Shown here piece after piece: positions 7,423 through 15,564 of a stretch of 19,630 nucleotides of DNA. Both the position numbers and the translations under genes were made by a program. Source of the DNA: an uncultured bacterium (GTDB taxonomy: Bacteria; Actinomycetota; Coriobacteriia; Coriobacteriales; Coriobacteriaceae); the NCBI GenBank assembly GCA_905216175.1, contig CAJMSV010000023.1, forward strand, positions 1 to 19,630. The letters are read 5' to 3'. The notes below the pieces were generated by a model. It saw nothing but the letters and a program-made list of their open reading frames with translations. It was not told the origin of the DNA and did not search any database. Position 1 is the stretch's first letter; the number at the start of each line of letters is the position of its first letter.

Positions 7423-8841
7423 TTAAGCGTCTTTCTTGGCAGTCAGATACTCAATGAACTCGGGACCGACGGTCGTAACGTCACCGGCACCCATAGTGAG
7501 CAGCAGGTCGCCCTCGCCCACCATCTGCTCGAGCTCCTGATTGAGCTCAAGACGGCTGGAGCAGTACACGACCTCCTTGCCAGGATGCTTGGCGCGCACG
7601 GTATCGGCGAGCATCTTAGAGGTGACACCCGGAATGGGCATCTCGCCAGCCGAGAACACATCAATCAGCAGCAGTTTATCGGCATTGGCAAATGCATCGG
7701 CAAAGTCGTCGCACAGGGCCTGCAGGCGCGAATAGCGGTGCGGCTGGAACACGACGTCGACGTGCTTGTAGCCCAGCGACGAAGCAGCAGCAAGCGTCGC
7801 CTTGATCTCGGTGGGGTGATGGCCGTAATCATCGACCACGGTGATGCCATCGATATCGCCCACGTGGGTAAAGCGACGGCGGACGCCCTCAAAGCTCGAG
7901 AGCGCCTTGGCGGCGGCGTCGATGTCAAGGCCCAGGACATGGGCGACGGTGAGCACCGCCGTGGCGTTGAGCATGTTGTGGCGACCGGGATTGCTCTTGA
8001 TCTCCACAGCGTGCTCAGTGCCGTCCTCAAAGCGAACGATAAAATCGCTCTGGATGCCCTTGACATCCGGGTGCATGCAGACGATGTCGTTGCTCTCGGC
8101 AAAGCCGTAGGAAAGCACGTGACGACCCGTCGACTTGGCGAGCTCGACCAGATGCGGGTCCTCACCGCAGACGATGACGGTGCCGTCCTCGCCCACCAGG
8201 CTCATGAATTTGGCGAAAGTTGCCTCGATCTCCTCGATACCCGAGTAGTGATCGAGGTGGTCGGCCTCGACGTTGGTCACGATGACCACGTTGGGGTTCA
8301 GGAACAGGAAGGAGCTGTCGGACTCGTCGGCCTCAGCGACAAAGTAGTCGCCCGAGCCGTTCTTGCCGTTCGTGTCATAGCCCTCGACGATGCCACCGAT
8401 CAGGAAGCTCGGATCCAGACCCATGCGGTCGAGCATGGTGGCGCACATCGAAGACGTGGTGGTCTTGCCATGCGTGCCGGCAACAGCGACGGTGGTGTAG
8501 CCGTGGCCCAAAGCAGAGAGCATCTTGGCACGGGGCCACACGGGAATACCAAGCTCGCGAGCGCGCACGAGTTCAGGGTTGGACTCCGGAATAGCGGTGG
8601 AGACAACAACCACGTCGGGCTTGACCTCGTCGATCGTGGCGGCCTCATGGCCCACATGCACCTTCACACCAGCGCGGGTAAGCTGGCGGATATAACGTGA
8701 CGTCTTAAGGTCGGAGCCGGTAACGGCATAACCGCGCTCGTGAAGAACGAGGGCGATGCCGCTCATGCCGGCGCCGCCGATACCGATATAGTGGGCGCTC
8801 TTAAACTCGGGCGCGGAGGTTGCAGTCTGGGAATCAGCCAT
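7423..8841 (-). CDS. murC: UDP-N-acetylmuramate--L-alanine ligase MurC
   Basis: MurC adds L-alanine to UDP-MurNAc with ATP, the first amino acid of the stem peptide, in the cytoplasm. The product is 472 residues from the ATG at 8841. The N-terminal nucleotide fold shows GIGGAGMSG (20-28). The central ATPase domain shows the loop GTHGKTTT (122-129), whose His is typical of MurC. EADESDSSF, NVEADHLDHY and DDYGHHPTEI follow in family order. A longer reading from a GTG at 8868 is possible, but AAGGAG (8853-8858) lies inside that extension and 11 nt before the ATG, so the shorter start is chosen. About 100 nt separate it from murG, with no convincing promoter or terminator there. It leads directly into murB. 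Confidence 0.97.
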   Translation of the reverse strand: MADSQTATSAPEFKSAHYIGIGGAGMSGIALVLHERGYAVTGSDLKTSRYIRQLTRAGVKVHVGHEAATIDEVKPDVVVVSTAIPESNPELVRARELGIPVWPRAKMLSALGHGYTTVAVAGTHGKTTTSSMCATMLDRMGLDPSFLIGGIVEGYDTNGKNGSGDYFVAEADESDSSFLFLNPNVVIVTNVEADHLDHYSGIEEIEATFAKFMSLVGEDGTVIVCGEDPHLVELAKSTGRHVLSYGFAESNDIVCMHPDVKGIQSDFIVRFEDGTEHAVEIKSNPGRHNMLNATAVLTVAHVLGLDIDAAAKALSSFEGVRRRFTHVGDIDGITVVDDYGHHPTEIKATLAAASSLGYKHVDVVFQPHRYSRLQALCDDFADAFANADKLLLIDVFSAGEMPIPGVTSKMLADTVRAKHPGKEVVYCSSRLELNQELEQMVGEGDLLLTMGAGDVTTVGPEFIEYLTAKKDA

Positions 8842-8852
8842 GTGCTCGTGTA

Positions 8853-8858
8853 CTCCTT
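8853..8858 (-). promoter_or_regulatory. Ribosome binding site supporting the murC start
   Basis: AAGGAG on the minus strand lies 11 nt before the ATG at 8841, a slightly long spacing. It would be inside the coding sequence if the upstream GTG (8868) were used, so it favours the shorter MurC. Confidence 0.65.
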
Positions 8859-8938
8859 GCGTAAACACTGCCTGTAACCCGTTAACTGTACCGCACCTAC
8901 CGCATCAGCGCGAGGGCGACCGACGATATCCCGTCTAA

Positions 8939-10054
8939 CTAACGCAAACCCTCTACCGCATCCGCCAGAAGAGCGGCGGCCCTATCCTGAGCCAGACCAC
9001 GCGCCGCCTGACGCATGGCGTCGCGCGCCGCCGCGTCATCGACCAGGTGCAGCAGTTCATCGGCAAAGGCAGAACCGTCGATATCGGCATCGGCGCAGAG
9101 CACGCCGGCCCCGGCGTCGACCAGATAACGGGCATTGGTGGTTTGATGGTCGGCCGTCGCATGCGGGTACGGCACGAGCACCGAAGGCACGGCGAGCGCA
9201 GCGATCTCGGCCACGCTCGATGCGCCCGAACGCGAGAGCACCAAATCGGCAGCAGCCAGCATATCGCCCATGTTGTCGATGTAAGGCTGGACGCGGTAAC
9301 GCTTCGCCTCCTCGGGCGTCAGCGCCAAAGCGCGCTCGGTCTCCTCAAAGCCGTCGGCACCCGTCGAATGCAACACATAGAGGTTCTTGCGCGAAAGCAG
9401 CTCGTTTTTGAGCGAAACCACGCGCTCGTTGAGGTGCTGGGCGCCAAGTGAACCGCCAAAGACGAGCAGCAGCGTAGCGTCCTCGGGAACGCCAAGTGCC
9501 TTGCGGCCGCGAGCGCGATCGCCTTCGATTACCGAGCGACGTACGGGGTTGCCGGTCATGAGCACGTGGTCAGGGTCACCTTCGCGCTCAAAGACCGAAC
9601 GCGCTGCCGGCACCGAGATGCACACGCGGGCGGCGTGGGAGTTCATCATCTTGTTGGCCAGGCCCGGAACAGAGTTCTGCTCATGCAGCAGATACGGAAC
9701 GCCTGCGCCCTTGCACCACCCCAGCAGCGGAACCTCGACATAGGCACCAAAACCGACGGCAGCATCGGGCTTGCCGACCTTTGAGAAATGACTGGCGAGC
9801 GCACGTTTGGCCTTGTTGACACGCCACAGCGAGGTCAGCGCCGTCCAAGGACGGGAGCGGTCGAAGCCCGTGACCGTAATGGGCACAAAATCAAACCCAG
9901 CCTCGGGGACCAGACGACCCTCGAGCTTGCGCGACTGGCCCACGAACACAACGTGGTGGCCACGGTCACGCAGTTCTTCGGCCAAGGCGAGCGCGGGGTT
10001 GATGTGTCCTGCCGTGCCGCCGGCTGCAATAGCAACGGTCATTTTATCGGTCAT
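8939..10054 (-). CDS. murG: UDP-GlcNAc--lipid I N-acetylglucosaminyltransferase MurG
   Basis: MurG transfers GlcNAc from UDP-GlcNAc to lipid I on the inner face of the membrane, giving lipid II. The product is 371 residues from the ATG at 10054. The N-terminal glycine-rich acceptor loop GGTAGHINPA (12-21) is diagnostic. Further on LLVFGGSLGAQHLNE, LSRSGASSVAEIAAL and PYPHATADHQTTNA match the UDP-GlcNAc-binding half of the GT-B fold. GAAGGGA at 10060-10066 sits 5 nt upstream and supports this start over a GTG at 10072. The start lies inside the end of ftsW (11-nt overlap), implying coupled translation of the flippase-adjacent polymerase and the lipid II synthase. Confidence 0.97.
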   Translation of the reverse strand: MTDKMTVAIAAGGTAGHINPALALAEELRDRGHHVVFVGQSRKLEGRLVPEAGFDFVPITVTGFDRSRPWTALTSLWRVNKAKRALASHFSKVGKPDAAVGFGAYVEVPLLGWCKGAGVPYLLHEQNSVPGLANKMMNSHAARVCISVPAARSVFEREGDPDHVLMTGNPVRRSVIEGDRARGRKALGVPEDATLLLVFGGSLGAQHLNERVVSLKNELLSRKNLYVLHSTGADGFEETERALALTPEEAKRYRVQPYIDNMGDMLAAADLVLSRSGASSVAEIAALAVPSVLVPYPHATADHQTTNARYLVDAGAGVLCADADIDGSAFADELLHLVDDAAARDAMRQAARGLAQDRAAALLADAVEGLR

Positions 10055-11564
10055 GGTAGTCCCTTCGTACACGCGGTCCCTGGTCGTCGGTACGCAGACG
10101 CGCCGACGGGTCCGAGTTCAAATCGATTCGATTATATCCGCCGCCCGCGCTGCGAGGGCTGGGGCGCTGCGGACGACCTTGCGGCGCCGTTCGCTGACGC
10201 GGGCGGACTGCCGGCTCGGTCGCAGAGCCATCCAGGACGGTAAAACCGTTACGCGAAGATCGCTCGCCGCGCACGTGGGGCACGCCAGCGGTACTCTCAT
10301 CCATAACGGCAAAGCTCTCGCGGCGACGGTCGTACTCATCGCGACGGGCGCTCTCGTACGAAACGCGCAGGATCAATCCGGCAAGCATAAGCGACACAAT
10401 AATCGACGAACCGCCGTAGCTAATAAACGGCAACGGTTTGCCCGTCATGGGAAACACGTTGAGGATGCCCAGCGCGTTAATCAAAAACTGCACTGCGAGA
10501 ATGACCGCGGAGCCAGACGCCATGAGCGCGCCCCGACGATCGGTCGCCTGCTCGGCAATGCGAAACGCCGAGTAGATCAGCATCGCAAACACCAAGAAGA
10601 ACAGCACGGTTCCGACAAAGCCGACTTCCTCGCCAATGATAGCCAGGATGTAGTCATTGTGCGCCTCGGGCAGATACGAGTACTTCATGGTTGAGTTGCC
10701 GATGCCACGGCCGAACAGACCGCCCGAGGCAAAGGCCATGATGGCAAGCGTGGCCTGATAGCCGTCACCATACTCGTCGGCCCAAGGGTTCAAGGCAACC
10801 TGAATACGCACCATACGGTACGGCTCTGCGACAAGCGCAATCACGATCACGAGAATGCCGAAGATTAGCACGCCGATGATAAATCTGGGGTCGAGACCCG
10901 CAAACAACGCCATGCACATGAGGGTCAACAGGATGATCAGGACAGTACCGAAATCGGGCTGGATAAAGATCAGAAAGAGCGAAATGCCCAGGTAGATGCC
11001 CATCTTGCGAAGGAATTCGTTGATGTTGCCACCGGGCGAAAAGAAGCGATCGAGCATGATGGCCGAATACGCAATGGCAAATGGCTTTAAAAACTCGGAA
11101 GGCTGGAACTGAATGCCGGCGATGTTGAGCCAGCGCGTGGCGCCACGGCTGCCGCTGCCCACCAAGAACACCAGAAACAGTAGCCCTATCATGCCTATGA
11201 GGAAGATCCTGAGCACATCTTCCCCAAACCAACTGTCCGGCAAGATGCGCACGATGGCAACCATAGCCAGCACGCCAACTCCGGCAAACGCGGCTTGTCG
11301 AAACAGAAAAAACGTCGCCGAGCCATTCTCGTGCAGCGCCTCGACCGAAGACGCCGAGTACACCATCAGCAGGCCAAAGCACACCAAGGTAAACAGGCAG
11401 GCCATGAATATCAAACGGGGGCGCATGATACGGGCGGGAACGCCGGCAATATAGCGTTCGCTAAACGTCTGCCCGCCGCGACCGGAACGCGGTGTGCTGC
11501 GCCGCGAGGAAGCACGGTCCGAGTCGGGCCTCCTCATACCTTGTCGGGGGCTCTCCTCTCTCAC
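10044..11564 (-). CDS. ftsW: Septal peptidoglycan glycosyltransferase FtsW (SEDS family)
   Basis: FtsW polymerises glycan strands from lipid II at the septum together with FtsI. The product is about 506 residues with some ten membrane spans between about residues 50 and 405. Family motifs are GATRWLNIAGIQFQPSEFLK, PDFGTVLI and NPWADEYGDGYQ, the last being the extracellular loop with the conserved catalytic Asp. YLPEAHNDYILAIIGEE and TGKPLPFISYGGSS follow. Both ends carry extra cytoplasmic tails: about 45 Arg/Ser-rich residues before the first span and about 100 Arg/Pro/Ser-rich residues after the last. The start is uncertain. I chose GTG 11564, with AGGGG 6 nt upstream; TTG 11570 and ATG 11537 are alternatives with poorer spacing. 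It starts about 9 nt after the murD stop. It is called FtsW rather than RodA from context. Confidence 0.94.
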   Translation of the reverse strand: MREESPRQGMRRPDSDRASSRRSTPRSGRGGQTFSERYIAGVPARIMRPRLIFMACLFTLVCFGLLMVYSASSVEALHENGSATFFLFRQAAFAGVGVLAMVAIVRILPDSWFGEDVLRIFLIGMIGLLFLVFLVGSGSRGATRWLNIAGIQFQPSEFLKPFAIAYSAIMLDRFFSPGGNINEFLRKMGIYLGISLFLIFIQPDFGTVLIILLTLMCMALFAGLDPRFIIGVLIFGILVIVIALVAEPYRMVRIQVALNPWADEYGDGYQATLAIMAFASGGLFGRGIGNSTMKYSYLPEAHNDYILAIIGEEVGFVGTVLFFLVFAMLIYSAFRIAEQATDRRGALMASGSAVILAVQFLINALGILNVFPMTGKPLPFISYGGSSIIVSLMLAGLILRVSYESARRDEYDRRRESFAVMDESTAGVPHVRGERSSRNGFTVLDGSATEPAVRPRQRTAPQGRPQRPSPRSAGGGYNRIDLNSDPSARLRTDDQGPRVRRDYHDR

Positions 11565-11573
11565 CGGCAACCC

Positions 11574-12980
11574 CTATTCCATTTGCGATTTCGCCGCAGC
11601 GGCAAGCTGGGCCACATAGTCCTTAAACACGCGGCCGCGCTCCTCATAGCCCGAGAACTCATCGAACGAAGAGCAGGCAGGAGAAAGTAAGATCACGTCG
11701 CCACGGCTCGACAGCGAACGGGCGACGTCCACGGCATCGCGCAGGTCATCCGCCTGGGCGATATCCACGTCACCATCGACATCGGCCTCGTCCATAGCGG
11801 CGGTAAAGCGCTCGCGCGCATCGCCAAAGCAAACGACCGAGCGCACGTTGTCCATAACGACGCGGGCAAAGTCCGCAAGCGGCGTACCCTTATCGTGGCC
11901 GCCGAGCAGCAAAATCACATCGTCGTCGGGAAACGCCGTCAGGGCCTTTTCGACTGCATCGGTGTTCGTTGCCTTGGAATCGTTGACGTAGCGCACGCCA
12001 TCGATCTCGCCACAGGGCTCAACGCGGTGCTCCAGCGGCTGGAACGATGCCAAACCACGGCAAATGCCCTCGGGATCGGCACCGACGGCCAAAGCAGCCG
12101 TGGCAGCACATAGGGCATTGATGACATTGTGATGGCCCGAGATCTTGAGCTCGGAAGTGGCGACAAGCTGAGTCTCGACGCCCTTCAGGCGGACGACCAA
12201 CTTGCCGTCGCGCACAAAGGCGGCGTCTGCACCCTCGGGCTCGTCAAAAGCGACCTTGCAGATGCGGCGGCCCGGCATGTAGATGTACTCATCGAACTCA
12301 TGGATGCCGGCAGACTCATCGTCGATAACCACGAGGTCGTCGTCGACCATATTCTCGAAGTACTTGATCTTGGCAAGCGCATAGTTCTTGTGGCTCTTGT
12401 GCCAGCCCAGGTGGTCGGGCGTGATGTTGAGCAGCACCGCCACGCGAGGATGAAGCTCGGCGGTCGTAGCAATCTGATAACTCGACAGCTCGGCCACAAA
12501 CCACTCATTATGTGCGCGGCCGTCGATCTCGTTCACCGGCGGCTCACCGATATTGCCGACGGCCACGCTGGCTTCACCGGCGGCCTTGAGCAGATAATCA
12601 GTCAGCGACGTGGTAGTTGTCTTGCCGTTGGTGCCCGTGATGGCAATCCAATTTTGGGGAGACAAGCGATAGGCAAACTCGGGCTCGCCCATAATCTGAG
12701 CGGCATGCTCACGCCCCGCCTTAAAGAAGGACGAGAACTCCGAAATACCCGGGCATGTCACGCACACGTCATAGGCGCCCTCGACCTGTTCGGCCCCATA
12801 GACAAACGACGCACCAGCAGCCTCGAGCGCACGCGTGGCGTCATTGGGCTCAGAGGTGCCGCCGCCATACACGGTAACGGCGCTTACGCGCTCGGGATGT
12901 GCCAGCGCCCAGCGGGCGACATCGAGACCGGATTTGCCCTGACCCAAAACGAGCAGGCTAAAGACATCAGCAAGAGGCAT
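11574..12980 (-). CDS. murD: UDP-N-acetylmuramoylalanine--D-glutamate ligase MurD
   Basis: MurD adds D-glutamate to UDP-MurNAc-L-Ala in the cytoplasm using ATP. The product is 468 residues, normal for the family. An N-terminal Rossmann-like loop VLGQGKSG (11-18) is followed by TCPGIS (75-80), the MurD-type CPG motif. The ATP loop GTNGKTTT is at 116-123, with ELSSYQI, NITPDHLGWH, HNVINALCA and NDSKATNTDA further on. LLLGGHDKG and SPACSSFDEFSGYEERG complete the C-terminal domain. The ATG at 12980 begins 9 nt after the mraY stop without a strong ribosome binding site, which suggests translational coupling. Nothing is truncated. The combination of CPG, SSYQ and SPACSSFD motifs separates it from MurC, MurE and MurF. 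Confidence 0.97.
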   Translation of the reverse strand: MPLADVFSLLVLGQGKSGLDVARWALAHPERVSAVTVYGGGTSEPNDATRALEAAGASFVYGAEQVEGAYDVCVTCPGISEFSSFFKAGREHAAQIMGEPEFAYRLSPQNWIAITGTNGKTTTTSLTDYLLKAAGEASVAVGNIGEPPVNEIDGRAHNEWFVAELSSYQIATTAELHPRVAVLLNITPDHLGWHKSHKNYALAKIKYFENMVDDDLVVIDDESAGIHEFDEYIYMPGRRICKVAFDEPEGADAAFVRDGKLVVRLKGVETQLVATSELKISGHHNVINALCAATAALAVGADPEGICRGLASFQPLEHRVEPCGEIDGVRYVNDSKATNTDAVEKALTAFPDDDVILLLGGHDKGTPLADFARVVMDNVRSVVCFGDARERFTAAMDEADVDGDVDIAQADDLRDAVDVARSLSSRGDVILLSPACSSFDEFSGYEERGRVFKDYVAQLAAAAKSQME

Positions 12981-12989
12981 GAAAGACCA

Positions 12990-14009
12990 CTATCCCAACT
13001 GGAAGAACAAAGCAAGGCCAACGGCACCAAAGGCCGCAGCGATAATCCAAAAACGGATGACGACCTTGGTCTCGGCCCAGCCCTTCTTTTCGAAATGATG
13101 ATGGATGGGCGCCATAAGGAAGACGCGCTTGTGCGTAAAGTGGAAGTAGACAACCTGAATCATGACCGACAGGGTCTCAACGATAAACAGGCCGCCGATG
13201 ATGAGGGAGACGACCTCGGGGGTGGTCATGATGGACGTGCAGGCAAACGCGGCGCCCAGGGCAAGCGAGCCGGTATCGCCCATAAAGATGCTCGCCGGAT
13301 AGCAGTTGAACCACAGAAAGCCCAAGCAGGCACCGGCACACGCGGTGCAGAAGATGGACAGGTTCACGTCTCCGTGCAAAAACGCCATGGCAGCCATGGC
13401 GAGCATGGCAATCATGGAGGTGCCGCCAGCAAGACCGTCAAGGCCATCGGTCAGGTTCACGGCATTAGAAAGACCGGCGATCATCAGCCAGCAAAAGACA
13501 ATGTAGAGCCACGGGAACGAAAGGCCGCAGATGGTGGTCGAAAGCACGCCAAGGTCAATCGTCAGGCCGCCGGGAAAACGAATCTCGGGGGCGACGCCGC
13601 ACCAGTTGACGGCAAGTACCGTAAAGGTGACACAGATAATGGTTAGGCCGATCATCTTGGCATGAGGCGTCAGACCGAGCGAGCGCCCGTGCGTAACGGA
13701 GGTCAGGTCGTCGATCAGGCCCAGCACGCCGGTCGCCAGCGTGGCGAGCAGCACGAGCACGAGCTCGGTGGTGAGCTTGCCCATCAGCAGGCAGGTCAGC
13801 GAGATCGCGACGAGGATGACAACGCCACCCATGGTGGGCGTTCCCTGCTTAACCAAATGACGCTTGGGGCCGTCGGCACGAACCTGCTGGCCGATACCCT
13901 CGACCTTGAGCAGCTTGATCCACCACGGCATGAGCAGCAGCGCAATGGCAGCGGCGATGCCAAGCCCCAAAAAAGCCTGATACGTTGGATACGAGGGATT
14001 GCCGAACAT
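12990..14009 (-). CDS. mraY: Phospho-MurNAc-pentapeptide translocase MraY
   Basis: MraY transfers phospho-MurNAc-pentapeptide to undecaprenyl phosphate, making lipid I at the cytoplasmic face of the membrane. The product is 339 residues with about ten hydrophobic segments. Active-site signatures are all present: the Asp pair in GLIDDL (Asp100-Asp101), NLTDGLDGLA (185-194) and FMGDTGSLALG (242-252). The histidine cluster of APIHHHFEKKG (HHH at 303-305) is also there. The first span and the RADGPKRHLVKQGTPTMGG region (45-62) are typical. The ATG at 14009 lies 3 nt after the murF stop, so the two genes are certainly co-transcribed. It is the target of several natural nucleoside antibiotics, but nothing in the sequence suggests an altered enzyme. 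Confidence 0.97.
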   Translation of the reverse strand: MFGNPSYPTYQAFLGLGIAAAIALLLMPWWIKLLKVEGIGQQVRADGPKRHLVKQGTPTMGGVVILVAISLTCLLMGKLTTELVLVLLATLATGVLGLIDDLTSVTHGRSLGLTPHAKMIGLTIICVTFTVLAVNWCGVAPEIRFPGGLTIDLGVLSTTICGLSFPWLYIVFCWLMIAGLSNAVNLTDGLDGLAGGTSMIAMLAMAAMAFLHGDVNLSIFCTACAGACLGFLWFNCYPASIFMGDTGSLALGAAFACTSIMTTPEVVSLIIGGLFIVETLSVMIQVVYFHFTHKRVFLMAPIHHHFEKKGWAETKVVIRFWIIAAAFGAVGLALFFQLG

Positions 14010-14012
14010 GGG

Positions 14013-15437
14013 CTAGCACACACCTTCCACAAAGCGGTCGAGCTCAACAAAACGGGAACCCTTGACCAGTACAACATCATGTTTTTCAAGCGCGCCGCCC
14101 ATGCGGTCGAGCACCTGCTGATAATCGGAGAACACCTGGATGCGGTCCTCGTCCATGCCCATCATGCGCGCGGCATCGGCCATAAGCTGGGCCAGCTCAC
14201 CACCCACGCACGCCAGCATGTCAAGCTTCTTGGCGGCGGCATAGGCGCCCACGAGCTCATGCATGCGAGGAGCCTCATCGCCCATCTCGCCCATCTCGCC
14301 CAGGCTCGCCATGCGAGACCCCGTGCACGAAAGCGAGCACAGCAGATCGAGGCCAGCAGCCATGGATTCGGCACTGGCGTTATAGGAATCGTCGATGACG
14401 CGGGCACCGCTCTTGGCGCGCTTGATCTCTTGGCGGTGACCGGTGATCGTGAGGCCCCTAAAGGCAGCATCGATCTGCTCGGGCGTCACGCCCAGGCGAT
14501 AGGCAACCGCGGCGGCCTTAACGGCATTTGGGACGGACCGCACGCCGGGGATGGCAAGCATGGTATCGATTGTCTCGCCCTGCCCAAAATCGAGCGTAAA
14601 GACCGGACGGCCCTCGTCATCAACTCGAACGTCGCGGGCACGGACCTCATCATCGTCCGAGACGCCGGCCAGCATCACGTCGATACCAGCAGGCTGGGCG
14701 AACGTATCGCGAATGAACGGCGTAAAGTCGTCCTCACCGCCCAAAACCAGCAGCGGCAAGAAGTCGCCGGCGGCGCACATACCCTGGACAATCTCGGCCT
14801 TAGCGCGGGCGATGTTCTCGCGGCTACCCAAAATGCCGATATGAGAGGTACCAATCTTGCTCACGATGGCAAGGTTGGGATTGGCGGACTGGGACAGGCG
14901 CTCGATCTCGTGGAAATGGTTCATGCCCATCTCGAGCACCAGGACCTCGGTATCGGCCGGAGCGGAAAGCACCGTGAGTGGCATGCCGATCAGGTTATTG
15001 AAATTGCCCTTGGTGGCCCAGACACGATAGCGCTTGGCGAGCACAGCGGCGAGCACGTCCTTGGTCGTCGTCTTGCCGATGGAACCGGTAATACCAACGA
15101 CCAGGCAGCCAAGCTCCAGACGGTACGTGTGCGCCAAACGCAGCAGAAACTCCTCGGGATCATCGGTCAGCAAGATGGCACAGCCCTTGTCCTGCGCCAG
15201 CGAGACCAGCTCGGCCTCGGGCTCACGCGTCATCACGACGGCGCCGGCACCCGACTGGACGGCACGGGAAGCAAAATCATTGCCGTCGACGTTTTCACCG
15301 GGAAAGGCGACGAAAATCGTCCCTTCCTCGACCTGGCGCGAGTCGATAACGCACCCGCGGCATACCTGATCGGCTTCTCCCGTCACGGTTCGGGCCCCTG
15401 TTGCGGCCGCGAGGTTGTTGACGGCGATCTCTATCAT
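14013..15437 (-). CDS. murF: UDP-MurNAc-tripeptide--D-alanyl-D-alanine ligase MurF
   Basis: MurF attaches D-Ala-D-Ala to UDP-MurNAc-tripeptide, completing the pentapeptide precursor. The product is 474 residues. The N-terminal substrate domain shows IDSRQVEEGTIFVAFPGENVDG (31-52 region). The ATP loop is GITGSIGKTTTKD (115-127), EMGMNHFHEIERL (169-181) follows, and VIDDSYNASAESM is the MurF-specific motif of the C-terminal domain, which separates it from MurE. The ATG at 15437 has GGGGAG 5 nt upstream. A 127-bp gap separates it from ftsI. In many bacteria murE occupies the position between ftsI and murF; here it is absent. Confidence 0.96.
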   Translation of the reverse strand: MIEIAVNNLAAATGARTVTGEADQVCRGCVIDSRQVEEGTIFVAFPGENVDGNDFASRAVQSGAGAVVMTREPEAELVSLAQDKGCAILLTDDPEEFLLRLAHTYRLELGCLVVGITGSIGKTTTKDVLAAVLAKRYRVWATKGNFNNLIGMPLTVLSAPADTEVLVLEMGMNHFHEIERLSQSANPNLAIVSKIGTSHIGILGSRENIARAKAEIVQGMCAAGDFLPLLVLGGEDDFTPFIRDTFAQPAGIDVMLAGVSDDDEVRARDVRVDDEGRPVFTLDFGQGETIDTMLAIPGVRSVPNAVKAAAVAYRLGVTPEQIDAAFRGLTITGHRQEIKRAKSGARVIDDSYNASAESMAAGLDLLCSLSCTGSRMASLGEMGEMGDEAPRMHELVGAYAAAKKLDMLACVGGELAQLMADAARMMGMDEDRIQVFSDYQQVLDRMGGALEKHDVVLVKGSRFVELDRFVEGVC

Positions 15438-15564
15438 TGCAGCTCCCCTGTAAACCTAATAATGCTATCGGCGTATTGTATCCCAGCGCCGCGCATGCGT
15501 GGTGCAGGGCATGTGAACACCCCTCATATGGGACAACAAACCACGCCCCAAAGATTGTAACCCC
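15438..15564 (-). other. ftsI-murF intergenic gap
   Basis: This 127-bp gap sits where murE often lies. It holds a TACAAT hexamer on the minus strand (15475-15480) but no matching -35 element, and a perfect 8-bp palindrome CGCATGCG (15492-15499). I see no terminator and no reading frame resembling a MurE remnant. An internal promoter for murF is possible but not shown. Confidence 0.4.

Noticed and set aside
15475..15503. TACAAT hexamer as an internal promoter for murF
   Set aside because: The position 17 bp upstream reads ACCACG, which is not a -35 element, and there is no extended -10. The gap could simply be spacer.
13662..15560. Long plus-strand reading frame (632 codons) opposite mraY and murF
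   Set aside because: It is antisense to two clearly recognised genes, has a low-complexity His/Gly/Leu-rich composition without family motifs, and arises from the GC-rich codon pattern of the true genes.
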